From Paracnuella aquatica (GTDB lineage: Bacteria; Bacteroidota; Bacteroidia; Chitinophagales; Chitinophagaceae), in the NCBI RefSeq assembly GCF_003332885.2, contig NZ_QOWJ01000001.1, positions 496,001-560,000 of the forward strand: DNA of 64,000 bases, in the 5' to 3' direction. Shown in pieces: positions 7,508 through 16,176 of this stretch. Position 1 is the first letter of the stretch. Each line of letters begins with the position of its first letter. A model generated the notes under the pieces. That model was given only the letters and a program-made list of their open reading frames with translations. It made no database searches and was not told the origin of the DNA. The translations under genes and the position numbers were made by a program.

Positions 7508-8446
7508 CTAAAATATTTTTTTACGTAAAAAAAACCAGCCAATGCCCAGCGAAATGCCCAGCGATAATATGGCAACGATGTAAAATGCGTATGGAGATCG
7601 TTCAAAGCCACTCGGTACATTCATGCCAAACAAGGAGGCAATAAGCACGGGAAAAGTAAGCACAATGGTGATCACTGAAAGCCGCTTCAGTACCTCGTTT
7701 TGGTTGTTGGCAATGATGGAAGCGAATGCATCAAGTGTGCTGCTCAAAATATTGGTGTAGATGTTCGCCATTTCAAGCGCCTGTGAATTATCTACAATAA
7801 GGTCGTTCAAAAATTCTTTTTCATCATCATTAAGCCCCAAAAAATTGGTGCGCTCCAGTTTCATAAACAACAACTCATTCGACCGCAGCGCCGTTACAAA
7901 ATACACCAGGCTTTTTTGTATGCGCATCAGTTGCAGTAGGTACTCGTTGCGGTTGGCGTGATAGAGCTTTTGTTCCAGGCTGTTGCGCCGGCCGTTCACT
8001 TCTTTAAGGCTTTCCATAAAGTTTTGCACCACCTTTTCAAAGATCTTCAGCACCATCATGTTCTTTTTATTGGGGTGCCGGTTTTGAAAGGTGTTTAAAA
8101 ACTTTTTCATCGCCGGGTTCTCAAACGAATTTACCGTTACGATTTGGTCGTCGGTGAGGATGACACACACCGGTATCGTGATGTAATACGCATCACTTTC
8201 GTTGAACGAATTATTGAGGGTAGGGGTTTTCAGCACAATCAACCGCACACCGTCTTCTTCTTCAAAGCGAGTACGTTCGTCAATATCCAGCGAGTCGGTT
8301 AGGAAGTCGATCGGTATGTTCAGCGTTTCCGACAGTTCAGTAAATTCTTCCTGTTTCAGCGGTGGCAGCACGTTCACCCAGGTGCCGTTTTGCGCCTTGG
8401 GCGTTTGTACTGTTTTCTGATTAACGTTGATAAAATACTGAATCAA
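7508..8446 (-). CDS. corA: CorA family magnesium/cobalt transporter
   Basis: 312 residues: a soluble cytoplasmic funnel domain (1-240), two transmembrane helices (about 252-271 and 284-304) and the diagnostic selectivity motif GMN at 274-276 in LFGMNVP, between the helices. It mediates Mg2+ (or Co2+) uptake as a pentamer. The start is a TTG at 8444-8446: an in-frame stop lies 24 nt upstream with no ATG between, and the next internal Met would delete the conserved N-terminus (MIQYF, NVLPPLKQEEF). It begins 24 bp after the dapF stop in an operon. Confidence 0.93.
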   Translation of the reverse strand: MIQYFINVNQKTVQTPKAQNGTWVNVLPPLKQEEFTELSETLNIPIDFLTDSLDIDERTRFEEEDGVRLIVLKTPTLNNSFNESDAYYITIPVCVILTDDQIVTVNSFENPAMKKFLNTFQNRHPNKKNMMVLKIFEKVVQNFMESLKEVNGRRNSLEQKLYHANRNEYLLQLMRIQKSLVYFVTALRSNELLFMKLERTNFLGLNDDEKEFLNDLIVDNSQALEMANIYTNILSSTLDAFASIIANNQNEVLKRLSVITIVLTFPVLIASLFGMNVPSGFERSPYAFYIVAILSLGISLGIGWFFLRKKIF

Positions 8447-8470
8447 AGGAACACGTTGAAAAGGTGGAAA

Positions 8471-9253
8471 CTATAATTGAATGGAACCCTGGAACACCTG
8501 CACGGCCGGGCCGGTAAGCCAGATGTTTTGAAACGAATCGCCTACTTTGTCATAATCAACACTCAGGCGGCCACCCAAGGTATCAATTTCTACGCGGTTA
8601 AATCCGTTATCGTTGTGGTAACAAACCAGTGCTGCAGCCGTTACACCGGTGCCGCAGGAGTAGGTTTCATCTTCCACGCCCCGTTCGTAGGTGCGTACTT
8701 TGATGCGGTAACTATCTTCGGTTTGCTCCACAAAGTTTACGTTGATGCCTTCGGCCACAAATGGCGGGCTATTGCGGATTTCACGGCCGCGTTTGGCCAC
8801 ATCTTCTGCCATTACATTGCTGCTGAATTGCACGAAATGCGGCGAGCCGGTATTCAATACAAAACTGCCCGACTGCTGCTGCATACCGCTTACATCCACC
8901 ATCTTCAGCGACACTGAACCATCCAGGTCCACCGACGCTTCATGCGGGCCATCCACTGCTAAAAAGCGGTACACGGTTTTGATGATGCCACGGTCGTAGG
9001 CAAACTTCACCAGGCAACGGCCGCCATTGCCGCACATGGTACTTTCGCCGCCATCGGCATTGTAATATTTCATTTCAAAATCGTATTCCGCATGTGCATT
9101 CAGCATCATCAAGCCATCGGCGCCCACACCAAAGCGGCGCTGGCAAATAGCCTGCACTTGTTTTTTCGACAAACTGCTGTATTCGCCGTTGCGATTGTCC
9201 AGGATCACAAAGTCGTTGCCGGTGCCCTGGTATTTGTAAAAATTAATCTGCAT
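8471..9253 (-). CDS. dapF: diaminopimelate epimerase
   Basis: 260 residues with both catalytic cysteine loops: Cys74 in STMCGNGGRC and Cys200 in YSCGTGVTAAAL. N-terminal FYKYQGTGNDFVILDN is the family signature. It interconverts LL- and meso-2,6-diaminopimelate, the step before lysine and the source of the peptidoglycan cross-link residue. The length is normal. It starts 4 bp after the stop of the nucleoside phosphorylase gene and is followed by corA, which suggests co-transcription from upstream of 10133. Confidence 0.97.
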   Translation of the reverse strand: MQINFYKYQGTGNDFVILDNRNGEYSSLSKKQVQAICQRRFGVGADGLMMLNAHAEYDFEMKYYNADGGESTMCGNGGRCLVKFAYDRGIIKTVYRFLAVDGPHEASVDLDGSVSLKMVDVSGMQQQSGSFVLNTGSPHFVQFSSNVMAEDVAKRGREIRNSPPFVAEGINVNFVEQTEDSYRIKVRTYERGVEDETYSCGTGVTAAALVCYHNDNGFNRVEIDTLGGRLSVDYDKVGDSFQNIWLTGPAVQVFQGSIQL

Positions 9254-9257
9254 GTAT

Positions 9258-10133
9258 TTAAATACTTCGAAGCATTTCCAGCGATTGTTGAATCAGGCTT
9301 TCCACAGCGGCCGCACCATCTTTCGAAAACTCCTGCCGCACCCTGTTGGCCACAACGGCATTGAGCGAAAGACAATGATGTCCCAGCAGCCGGCCCAGGC
9401 CATAAATGGCTGATGTTTCCATTTCAAAATTGGCAATGCGGTGGTTGCCAAACTGAAATTGAGTGAGTGATGTAATGAGTTGCGGGTTGCGTACGCCCAG
9501 GCGCAGCACACGCCCCTGCGGACCATAAAAACCGGGGCAGGTAACAGTGATGCCCTGGTGGTAGCCATGCACAAAATGCTTGAGCAGCGAAGGGCTTGCC
9601 GAGCTGATGTAAGGGTTGGTTACCTGCATGTGCAGCTGTGTATGCGTGGCAAAAGACTGCAACAGTTGCCGCTCTTCATCGTTGTGCTCCAGCCGGTAAA
9701 AATTGAGCAGGTTATCGAGGCCCAAACCATGCGTAGAAGCAACAAAACTGTCCACCGGCACATCTGCCTGCAGCGAACCGCAGGTGCCCATGCGTACAAT
9801 ATTCAGCGCTGTAAGCGTGGGCTTGATGGTGCGGGATTCAAAATCAATATTCACCAGCGCATCCAGTTCGTTTACCACGATGTCGATATTATCAGGTCCG
9901 ATGCCAGTAGAAATTACGGACAGGCGTTTGCCACCGATGGTGCCGGTATGGGTAATAAATTCGCGGTGCTCTGCCTTGTATTCGATGTGGTCGAAATATT
10001 TGGACACAACGGCCACACGGCCGGGATCGCCTACGGTAATGACGGTATCGGCCAGTTCTTCGGGCCGCAAATCGAGATGATACACGGCACCCCGTGCATT
10101 GATGATTAATTCTGATTCGGCAATACGCTGCAT
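9258..10133 (-). CDS. nucleoside phosphorylase (uridine/purine phosphorylase family)
   Basis: 291 residues from the ATG at 10131-10133; the frame extends to a TTG at 10181 without homology. Features of the PNP/UDP family: VITVGDPGRV at the phosphate-binding start, HREFITHTGTIGGKRLSVISTGIGPDN with the ribose/phosphate segment, VRMGTCGSLQ and NFEMETSAIYGLG, whose Glu-Met-Glu binds the ribose. It cleaves nucleosides with phosphate to base and ribose-1-phosphate in salvage. The base specificity cannot be stated firmly; uridine phosphorylase is the closest impression. It heads the operon with dapF, corA and nudix. Confidence 0.88.
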   Translation of the reverse strand: MQRIAESELIINARGAVYHLDLRPEELADTVITVGDPGRVAVVSKYFDHIEYKAEHREFITHTGTIGGKRLSVISTGIGPDNIDIVVNELDALVNIDFESRTIKPTLTALNIVRMGTCGSLQADVPVDSFVASTHGLGLDNLLNFYRLEHNDEERQLLQSFATHTQLHMQVTNPYISSASPSLLKHFVHGYHQGITVTCPGFYGPQGRVLRLGVRNPQLITSLTQFQFGNHRIANFEMETSAIYGLGRLLGHHCLSLNAVVANRVRQEFSKDGAAAVESLIQQSLEMLRSI

Positions 10134-10169
10134 GAATGCGGAAATTAGGTACAAAAAATTAGAGGCGAT

Positions 10170-10196
10170 TTTGGTTTGCAAAATTATCTATATTTG
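10170..10196 (+). promoter_or_regulatory. promoter of tRNA-Cys
   Basis: TATATTTG at 10189-10196 is a perfect -7 box, with TTTG at 10170-10173 about 15 bp upstream, a shorter spacer than usual. It lies 38 bp before the mature tRNA. Confidence 0.5.
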
Positions 10197-10233
10197 CAAC
10201 CCGCTCAAAAACGAGAAATCGTACAAGCGAAAG

Positions 10234-10304
10234 GGTACCATGGCCGAGTGGCTAGGCAGAGGTCTGCAAAACCTCGTACAGCAGTTCGAATCTGCTTGGT
10301 ACCT
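10234..10304 (+). tRNA. tRNA-Cys(GCA)
   Basis: A 71-nt cloverleaf without encoded CCA. Acceptor arms GGTACCA and TGGTACC pair fully; the D arm is closed by GCC/GGC; the anticodon stem GAGGT/ACCTC encloses CTGCAAA with anticodon GCA; the T stem AGCAG/CTGCT encloses TTCGAAT. The discriminator is T, as expected for tRNA-Cys. A terminator follows immediately. Confidence 0.96.
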
Positions 10305-10308
10305 CACC

Positions 10309-10336
10309 AAAAAAGCTGTCCCGCGACAGCTTTTTT
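10309..10336 (+). terminator. terminator of tRNA-Cys
   Basis: AAAAAAGCTGTC and GACAGCTTTTTT form a perfect 12-bp stem around CCGC, starting 5 nt after the tRNA. Confidence 0.9.
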
Positions 10337-10366
10337 ATTTTTTAAACAAAGGCATAAAATAAATCC

Positions 10367-10699
10367 ATGCCGCTAACCAAACAGGAACAGGATTTTTTGG
10401 AGTATTGGGAAGCCAATCGCAACAACAAAAAAAAGTTTTTGCGACAGTTCAGCATCGGCCTGCCATTGGGCGTGCTGATGGTAGTGGCTATTGTTATCAA
10501 CCTTTTTTCGGGTTGGAATAAAAAAGCGGAGATGGTGGCGCGGGGTAATGCGTCATTTATGTACACCGTTGTTATTGCCGTGGTGGCCATTTCTGTGTTC
10601 ATCACCGTTTTTTCGAGCCGGCATAAATGGGAGCAAAACGAACAACGCTACCAGGAATTAAAGCAAAAAGAAAAAGCTGCCGGTGCAGCGCATTCCTAA
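10367..10699 (+). CDS. small two-TM membrane protein, function unknown
   Basis: 110 residues. A basic N-terminus (LEYWEANRNNKKKFLRQF) precedes TM1 (about 29-47, GLPLGVLMVVAIVINLF), a short loop, TM2 (about 64-82, FMYTVVIAVVAISVFITVF) and a charged coiled-coil-like tail (QRYQELKQKEKA). Both termini are predicted cytoplasmic. I recognise no named family; similar small proteins appear in related genomes as hypothetical. The ATG at 10367 is the only sensible start. It precedes the FKBP lipoprotein gene by 33 bp on the same strand, so the two may be co-transcribed. Confidence 0.7.
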   Translation: MPLTKQEQDFLEYWEANRNNKKKFLRQFSIGLPLGVLMVVAIVINLFSGWNKKAEMVARGNASFMYTVVIAVVAISVFITVFSSRHKWEQNEQRYQELKQKEKAAGAAHS

Positions 10700-10732
10700 A
10701 AAGAAGCGTCTTAACCTTTCAAATAATCCTTG

Positions 10733-11242
10733 ATGAAGAAAACATTGCTGACCCTTGCCATTGCTGCAACACTTGCAGGGTGCCTGAAGAACGAAGAACC
10801 CCAAAGAAATTGCAACTACGATGAGTGTGCGCTGAAAGCACCTGCGGCCGAAATCCAGGCTGTAAAAGAATACCTGACGACCAACAACATCACCAACTAT
10901 GTAGAGCACTGCAGCGGCCTGATGTATGTAATTGATTCGGTAGGCACCGGCGCCACACCGGGTGTATGTTCCGGCGTTTCCATTCGCTATAAAGGCATGC
11001 TCACCAACGGTACCGTGTTTGATAAAAGCGAAACTTCGACTCCTTACTGGGAACTGAGTAACCTGATCCGCGGCTGGGTAAATGGCCTGCCCAAGATCAA
11101 GCAGGGTGGCGGCATGAAGCTCTATATTCCGCCAACACTTGGGTACGGTGCTGCGCCACAAACCGATCGCAACGGCAACGTAATCATCCCGGCTAACTCC
11201 ATCACTGTTTTTGAAGTGAAGCTGGACGGCGTAGTAAACTAA
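10733..11242 (+). CDS. FKBP-type peptidyl-prolyl isomerase lipoprotein
   Basis: 169 residues from the ATG at 10733; a TTG directly before it is not needed. A lipoprotein signal ends in LAGC with Cys17 as the lipidation site, placing the protein at the envelope. Residues about 75-166 are an FKBP domain: VSIRYKGMLTNGTVFDKS, LIRGWVNGLPKIKQGGGMKLYIPPTLGYG, and ITVFEVKLDGV. It should catalyse prolyl cis-trans isomerisation and assist periplasmic folding. The linker contains several cysteines (C28, C33, C61, C79) that may pair. A hairpin terminator follows. Confidence 0.92.
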   Translation: MKKTLLTLAIAATLAGCLKNEEPQRNCNYDECALKAPAAEIQAVKEYLTTNNITNYVEHCSGLMYVIDSVGTGATPGVCSGVSIRYKGMLTNGTVFDKSETSTPYWELSNLIRGWVNGLPKIKQGGGMKLYIPPTLGYGAAPQTDRNGNVIIPANSITVFEVKLDGVVN

Positions 11243-11260
11243 TCAATCAATACTTTTTTG

Positions 11261-11298
11261 AAAGCACTATTGCTAAATAGCAATGGTGCTTTTTTATT
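11261..11298 (+). terminator. terminator after the FKBP gene
   Basis: AAAGCACTATTGCT (11261-11274) pairs with AGCAATGGTGCTTT (11279-11292) around AAAT, one wobble pair, followed by a T-rich run. Confidence 0.85.
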
Positions 11299-11423
11299 TT
11301 ATATAAAACGCATCACGTTCTGATCAACTGTTCAATTTATCAAGGATTAAATAAACATATCACCGTCATTCAACGCTGGTATTGTTTAAACTTTCATTTC
11401 ATATTCAGCTCACTTTGAAGTAT

Positions 11424-11431
11424 TAATTTTG
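11424..11431 (+). promoter_or_regulatory. -7 promoter box of the serine dehydratase gene
   Basis: TAATTTTG matches TAnnTTTG and lies 16 bp before the TTG start at 11448, so the leader would be about 10 nt. No clear -33 element. Confidence 0.4.
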
Positions 11432-11447
11432 GCCAAACCTGTAGCAA

Positions 11448-12875
11448 TTGGCACACGAAGCAATTTCCGTATTTGATATGTTCAAAGTAGGCGTGGGGCC
11501 GTCATCGTCGCATACCTTGGGGCCGTGGCGTGCTGCCCTGCGCTTTTTGGAAACATTGAAAAAAGCGGACGGAACGCTTGCAGGTGTGCAACAAGTGCAG
11601 GTGTTGTTGTATGGCTCGTTGGCTAAAACGGGCAAAGGCCACGGCACTGATATAGCAGTGTTGTTGGGTTTGTGCGGCCTTGACCCGGTAACCGTGGATG
11701 TTGCTTCCATTGATGATCGAGTTGCAACAATCAACCACAAACAGACCATCGATTTAGGCGGTACCCATTCCATTCATTTTGATCCGCCACAACATCTTCA
11801 ATTTCTTTTTTCTGAGTCGCTGCCGTATCATCCGAATGGACTTACTTTTTTAGCTGATTTTTCCGACGGCCGTCAAGTTGCCGCAACCTATTATTCAATT
11901 GGTGGCGGCTTTGTTGTGGAAGAAGGTGAGCAGAATGTAGCAAATCCCGTGCAATTACCTTTTCCCATTAATACCGCTGCCGACTTGCTGCACTGGTGCC
12001 GCAAAACCGGCCTTTCCATACACGAAGTTGTTTGGGAAAATGAAGGCGCCTGGCGTGGTGAAGCGCAAACAAAAAGCGGCCTGCAACAAATTTTTAAAGT
12101 GATGCAGGAGTGCACCTATCGCGGCTGTCATACCGAGGGCATTTTACCGGGCGGACTGAATGTGCAGCGCAGAGCCGCCAGCCTCAATAAGAAATTGCTG
12201 CGCGGAAAAACATACAATGATTATAACGAATGGATTGGTGCTATTCGTGCCGGCGGCAATTCGTTTCAATACATCCTCGATTGGGTGAGTTGTTTTGCAC
12301 TGGCCGTTAATGAAGAAAACGCATCGTTTGGCCGCGTGGTAACAGCGCCCACTAATGGTGCTGCCGGAGTTATTCCAGCGGTGTTGCATTATTACATCGC
12401 ATTCATGGATGGCGCTACGGAAGAAAAGGCGCTGCAGTTTTTACTGACCGCATCGGAGATCGGTTCCATTTTTAAAAAAGGTGCGACAATTTCTGCAGCC
12501 ATGGGCGGATGCCAGGCAGAAATCGGTGTTTCTTCTGCAATGGCTGCGGCAGCATTGACCGAAGTAATGGGCGGCACGCAACGCCAGGCAATGATGGCAG
12601 CCGAAATTGCTATGGAACACCACCTGGGCATGACTTGCGACCCGATTGGCGGACTGGTGCAAGTGCCCTGCATTGAACGCAACACCATGGGTGCCATTAA
12701 GGCGATTACTGCATCGCAACTGGCACTGCAAAGCAGCCCCGATTTTGCAAAAGTTTCTCTGGATGCGGTAATCGACACCATGTGGGAAACCGCTGTGGAC
12801 ATGAATAGCAAATACAAGGAAACGGCCGAAGGCGGCCTTGCCGTCAACATCCCGCTCAGTTTGAGTGAGTGTTAA
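11448..12875 (+). CDS. sdaA: L-serine ammonia-lyase, single-chain iron-sulfur type
   Basis: 475 residues. The N-terminal beta domain opens with [25 protein letters not shown]; the C-terminal alpha domain carries the three cysteines expected to ligate the [4Fe-4S] cluster, in [23 protein letters not shown] and VQVPCIERN. The fourth iron site activates the serine hydroxyl, giving pyruvate and ammonia. The start is a TTG at 11448: it gives [10 protein letters not shown], matching relatives, and there is no ATG between the upstream stop and the conserved FDMFKVG. The gene is monocistronic. Pyruvate produced here could feed the pyruvate formate-lyase pathway encoded at 49-56 kb. Confidence 0.95.
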   Translation: MAHEAISVFDMFKVGVGPSSSHTLGPWRAALRFLETLKKADGTLAGVQQVQVLLYGSLAKTGKGHGTDIAVLLGLCGLDPVTVDVASIDDRVATINHKQTIDLGGTHSIHFDPPQHLQFLFSESLPYHPNGLTFLADFSDGRQVAATYYSIGGGFVVEEGEQNVANPVQLPFPINTAADLLHWCRKTGLSIHEVVWENEGAWRGEAQTKSGLQQIFKVMQECTYRGCHTEGILPGGLNVQRRAASLNKKLLRGKTYNDYNEWIGAIRAGGNSFQYILDWVSCFALAVNEENASFGRVVTAPTNGAAGVIPAVLHYYIAFMDGATEEKALQFLLTASEIGSIFKKGATISAAMGGCQAEIGVSSAMAAAALTEVMGGTQRQAMMAAEIAMEHHLGMTCDPIGGLVQVPCIERNTMGAIKAITASQLALQSSPDFAKVSLDAVIDTMWETAVDMNSKYKETAEGGLAVNIPLSLSEC

Positions 12876-12972
12876 GTGCTCATGAAAGGTATAGGAAGTG
12901 CTTGCAGTTATCTATAATTATATTCTGGAGCTTACCCGATCGTAAGTACTATAACCTTATAACTTAAGTAGT

Positions 12973-13010
12973 CTTCGCTTTGTCATGCTGAGCGCAGCGA
13001 AGCATATGAC
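12973..13010. repeat. TGTCATGCTGAGCGCAGCGAAG-type palindromic repeat unit
   Basis: The 205-bp spacer 12876-13080 contains GTCATGCT (12982-12989) pairing with AGCATATGAC (13001-13010, two-base bulge) and, alternatively, CTTCGCT (12973-12979) pairing with AGCGAAG (12996-13002). This word is familiar to me as a dispersed intergenic palindrome of Bacteroidota genomes and is related to the pair at 56974-57060. Confidence 0.6.
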
Positions 13011-13080
13011 CCCACATACAACAAACACAATTGTAAATTAAAAATCATCCCGCAAGCTGATCACAGCACGAGCAAAAGCC

Positions 13081-13686
13081 CTACACAAATTGTGCAGCAA
13101 TAATATGCCCGCCTTTCTGCACTAAATCTGTCTTTGCCTTTTCAAAACCCGTTGCATCAATTGGCCGCGTAGCATCCACAATAATCGTAGTGTTGAATCC
13201 TTCACGCAATGCATCAATTGCCGTAAAATACACACAGTAATCAGCCGCTAACCCACACACAAAAACGTCCTTGATACCTTTTTCCTTTAAATACCCCGAA
13301 AGACCTGTAGCCTTGCGGTGGCCATTGTCGTAAAACCCGCTGTAGGAATCAATCTGCGGGTCCATGCCTTTTCTAAAAATAGCCTCAATCAGTGCCGTAT
13401 TTAATTCTTTAGCCAATTGGGCACCGGCGGTTTCCTGCACACAGTGGTCCGGCCAAAGCATTTGCTGTAAGCCGTTCAAATCAGTCATTTCAAAAACTTT
13501 TGCGCCGGCATGACTGGAGGCAAAACTGCCATGACGTGGTGGGTGCCAATCCTGCGTGGCTACCACCAGGTCGAACTGCGGCATCAAGAAATTGATCAGA
13601 GGAATTACTTCGTCACCGCCCGGTACGGCCAGCGCACCGCCCGGCAAAAAATCGGGTTGAATATCTACAACAATTAAGGCCCGCAT
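13081..13686 (-). CDS. pncA: nicotinamidase/pyrazinamidase
   Basis: 201 residues of the isochorismatase-like hydrolase family with the complete nicotinamidase triad: Asp8 (VVDIQPDF), Lys106 (IFRKGMD) and nucleophile Cys151 (GLAADYCV). Metal ligands Asp46 and His48 in QDWHPPRH and His81 in PDHCVQ are present. It deamidates nicotinamide to nicotinate for NAD salvage, which fits the NAD-consuming sirtuin at 21.6 kb, although the two genes are not linked. Start ATG at 13686; the preceding gene on this strand ends at a terminator, so pncA probably has its own promoter in the 40 bp upstream. Confidence 0.95.
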   Translation of the reverse strand: MRALIVVDIQPDFLPGGALAVPGGDEVIPLINFLMPQFDLVVATQDWHPPRHGSFASSHAGAKVFEMTDLNGLQQMLWPDHCVQETAGAQLAKELNTALIEAIFRKGMDPQIDSYSGFYDNGHRKATGLSGYLKEKGIKDVFVCGLAADYCVYFTAIDALREGFNTTIIVDATRPIDATGFEKAKTDLVQKGGHIIAAQFV

Positions 13687-13726
13687 GTACTTTTTTTACA
13701 AAGGAATGGCGAAATAGGGTGCCAAC

Positions 13727-13755
13727 AAAAATGCCCGGTATCGCCGGGCATTTTT
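13727..13755 (-). terminator. terminator after the 80-residue gene
   Basis: AAAAATGCCCGG (13727-13738) pairs perfectly with CCGGGCATTTTT (13744-13755); symmetric A/T flanks, serving the minus-strand gene ending at 13759. Confidence 0.85.
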
Positions 13756-13758
13756 GTT

Positions 13759-14001
13759 TTATGCATAAGTGCGGCCACCGGCCAACTTTTCGGCAATGGC
13801 CCGCTCCACGGTATCGGGGATGGTGCCGGCATCATCGTCGATGGCGGCAAACCTGCCTAATGAAGTATCGTACGCCATTATATGCTCGTCGCTGCCGTTG
13901 TACGTTACGCGAAACCTTGTTTCCTCATTGAACGTAAACGGCTCTGCGGTGATTTGGTAAGGAACTTTGTCTACCAATAATTCAAAACGTTGTTCTGCCA
14001 T
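13759..14001 (-). CDS. conserved small hypothetical protein
   Basis: 80 residues from the ATG at 14001; the frame continues upstream without a family-like start. A compact alpha/beta pattern is visible: FELLVDKVPYQITAEPFTFN, then TRFRVTYNGSDEHIMAYD, then a helix AIAEKLAGGRTYA. No signal peptide, no TM segment and no catalytic motif. The regular amphipathic composition and strong terminator downstream support a real gene. I recall similar unnamed small proteins in Chitinophagaceae, but no function is known to me. Confidence 0.6.
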   Translation of the reverse strand: MAEQRFELLVDKVPYQITAEPFTFNEETRFRVTYNGSDEHIMAYDTSLGRFAAIDDDAGTIPDTVERAIAEKLAGGRTYA

Positions 14002-14467
14002 AGTGTTCGTTTTTTCAATTCTGGCTACAAAAAGGGGTCCAAAATAAAATGGCAATTGTAAACCATTAACAGTTGGTAAGCAGTAGATGAAAATTTTGGA
14101 TCAACTGGTATCGGTCCTTCGAAAGAAATTCTATTACTAGTTGATTTGCGCAAACTGACTTATTTGGTTTTTGATATGCGGCCACCTGTCTTGTAGCAAG
14201 TATTATAGATGTCATATTACATTTATGTAAACTAAAATGCATAAACAACTAAGTCAGGCAATGGTTGGCACAATTCAGCAATGGGTACAAACTCAACCGT
14301 ATATCAGCCATGAATTTTCCCATGTCCAAATAAGCCGAGACATGCATTTCCAAAAGAGTATTGGCCGACTAAATAAAGCCGTTCATCATCGATAAAAGGT
14401 ATTTATAACATAATTTAAAAACCCCGTTACCCCGGCATTACGGATTTCTGCTACATTTGTTGCGCGA
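14002..14467. other. 466-bp intergenic region without a recognisable gene
   Basis: AT-rich spacer between the 80-residue gene (minus) and the acidic membrane protein gene (plus). I see no RNA gene, repeat or family-like frame; the only marked element is the -7 box at 14452-14459. Confidence 0.5.
14452..14459 (+). promoter_or_regulatory. -7 promoter box of the acidic membrane protein gene
   Basis: TACATTTG, exact match to TAnnTTTG, 8 bp before the ATG at 14468, so the transcript would be nearly leaderless. No -33 TTTG at the usual distance. Confidence 0.45.
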
Positions 14468-14923
14468 ATGAACTTGAAACGGAAAACCATAAAATTGGTA
14501 CACCATAGCTGGTTGTGGATGAAGGAGCGAAAGTCGCTTCCCGTTTTTATTTCTTTGCTGCTGGTTGCAGCACTTGCTATTCACCAGGCTGATAGAAAAA
14601 GCCAAAAGGCCGGTGGCCATTTCCAAAGTTCGGCATTAACGCTGAACGACAACGGCTCTCCATTTTTCAACATCGACCCGCTTGATCCGCTGTCAGAAGA
14701 TTCCAACGATTCGGACGAGCCGGACGATCAGAACACCCAACAAGGGTTAGACGAGACCGAAGATGGTCCTGATGATTTTTGGAAAACCTGTCATCGGGCA
14801 TTCCTCGCTTTAAGCGACTACTCCGAAGAATCCAAACCTTCTGTAGTTACGCATTCGGTACAGCATTTAGAAACGCTTCCGCTTTTTATCCTGCACTGCT
14901 CCTGGAAGAGTTTTCTTTTCTGA
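14468..14923 (+). CDS. acidic single-TM protein upstream of the RND operon, function unknown
   Basis: 151 residues. A basic N-terminal stretch (NLKRKTIKLVHHSWLWMKERK) leads into one hydrophobic segment (about 24-40, LPVFISLLLVAALAI), followed by a strongly acidic, probably disordered region around 70-105 (DPLSEDSNDSDEPDDQ and DETEDGPDD) and a final part with two cysteines. Topology suggests an inner-membrane anchor with the acidic tail outside. No homology recognised. It precedes the RND adaptor gene by 143 bp on the same strand, so it may be the first gene of that operon or simply adjacent. Confidence 0.5.
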   Translation: MNLKRKTIKLVHHSWLWMKERKSLPVFISLLLVAALAIHQADRKSQKAGGHFQSSALTLNDNGSPFFNIDPLDPLSEDSNDSDEPDDQNTQQGLDETEDGPDDFWKTCHRAFLALSDYSEESKPSVVTHSVQHLETLPLFILHCSWKSFLF

Positions 14924-15066
14924 TTTTTTGATGCAACAACTGCTTAATCAAGCCTTAATGCACACCTGCATTTAAGCAGCCATTCATGTACCTACTAGTC
15001 TATTCGCTTTAGGAACCAAAAGTCATTTCTGTTCCATACCCGTCTTCAAAAAATCACGAACATTTT

Positions 15067-16152
15067 ATGGGAAAGTCGTTCTCCATCATTTGCCTAGCGG
15101 CATTTGCTATGGCCAGCTGCAAGCAAGCCGAACATCACAAAGAAGAAGCCACAAAATTTATTGTCACCAGCCCACAACAAAAGGATACAGTCATTTACCA
15201 GGAATATGTATCGCAGATCCGCTCCATTCAACACATCGAACTGCGCACACTGGAAAAAGGGTACCTGCAAAAAATATATGTGGACGAAGGGCAGGCAGTA
15301 AAGAAAGGCCAGCTGCTTTTCCAGATTATGCCCGTAGTGTACCAGGCCGAAGCACAGAAAGCGCAGGCCGAACTGACAACGGCCGCAGTAGAATATCAAA
15401 ACACCAAGCTGCTCGCCGACAGCAATATTGTTTCGAAAAACGAATTGGCTTTAGGAAGGGCAAGGCTGGAAAGAGCAAGAGCTGAACTGAATTTGTCAAA
15501 AGCGCACTTAAGCTTTACCCAAATCAGGGCACCATTCGATGGCATCATCGGCAAGTTTAATGATGTGCGCCTTGGAAGTTTGTTGGATGAAGGCGAACTG
15601 CTCACCACTTTGTCGGACAACAATAAAGTGTGGGTGTACTTCAATGTGCAGGAAACGGAATATCTCAACTTCGCCACCCAGCAAACGGCCAACAAGCCGG
15701 TGAATGTAAAGCTGCAGATGGCCAACAATGCGCTGTTTGATAAGGAAGGCGTTATTGAAACCATTGAAGCCGATTTCAATAACGAAACGGGCAACATTGC
15801 ATTCCGCGCCACTTTCGCCAACCCCAACCGCATCCTGCGCCACGGCGAAACTGGCAACATCCTGATGCCTACTGCATTGAAAGATGCCCTGTTGATTCCG
15901 CAAAAAGCCACGTTTGAAATCCTCGATAGAAAATATGTGTATGTGGTGAACAAGGACAATAGAGTTGTTGCCCGGGAAATCACCATTCAACAGGAACTGC
16001 CCCACATTTACGTGGTAACGGAAGGATTAAGACCAACTGATAAAATACTGGTGGAGGGCATTCGTAAAGTGAAGAACGGTGACCAAATTCACTACGAAGA
16101 GCAGCCGTTCAACGCCATCATCGAAGAGATGCAAGACCTGAAAGCAGAGTAA
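15067..16152 (+). CDS. RND efflux periplasmic adaptor (membrane fusion protein)
   Basis: 361 residues. The lipoprotein signal ends in MASC with Cys18 lipidated. The lipoyl/barrel-sandwich halves are YLQKIYVDEGQAVKKGQLLF and LSFTQIRAPFDGIIG, separated by a helical hairpin of about 70 residues (AELTTAAVEYQNTKLL to ARAELNLSKA). They are followed by the beta-barrel domain (VWVYFNVQETEYL) and a membrane-proximal domain. It bridges the inner-membrane pump and the outer-membrane channel encoded directly downstream (24 bp to the pump start). Substrate unknown; drug or detergent efflux is typical for this family. Confidence 0.93.
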   Translation: MGKSFSIICLAAFAMASCKQAEHHKEEATKFIVTSPQQKDTVIYQEYVSQIRSIQHIELRTLEKGYLQKIYVDEGQAVKKGQLLFQIMPVVYQAEAQKAQAELTTAAVEYQNTKLLADSNIVSKNELALGRARLERARAELNLSKAHLSFTQIRAPFDGIIGKFNDVRLGSLLDEGELLTTLSDNNKVWVYFNVQETEYLNFATQQTANKPVNVKLQMANNALFDKEGVIETIEADFNNETGNIAFRATFANPNRILRHGETGNILMPTALKDALLIPQKATFEILDRKYVYVVNKDNRVVAREITIQQELPHIYVVTEGLRPTDKILVEGIRKVKNGDQIHYEEQPFNAIIEEMQDLKAE

Positions 16153-16176
16153 TTACAAGAACCAAAAACCAAAAGC

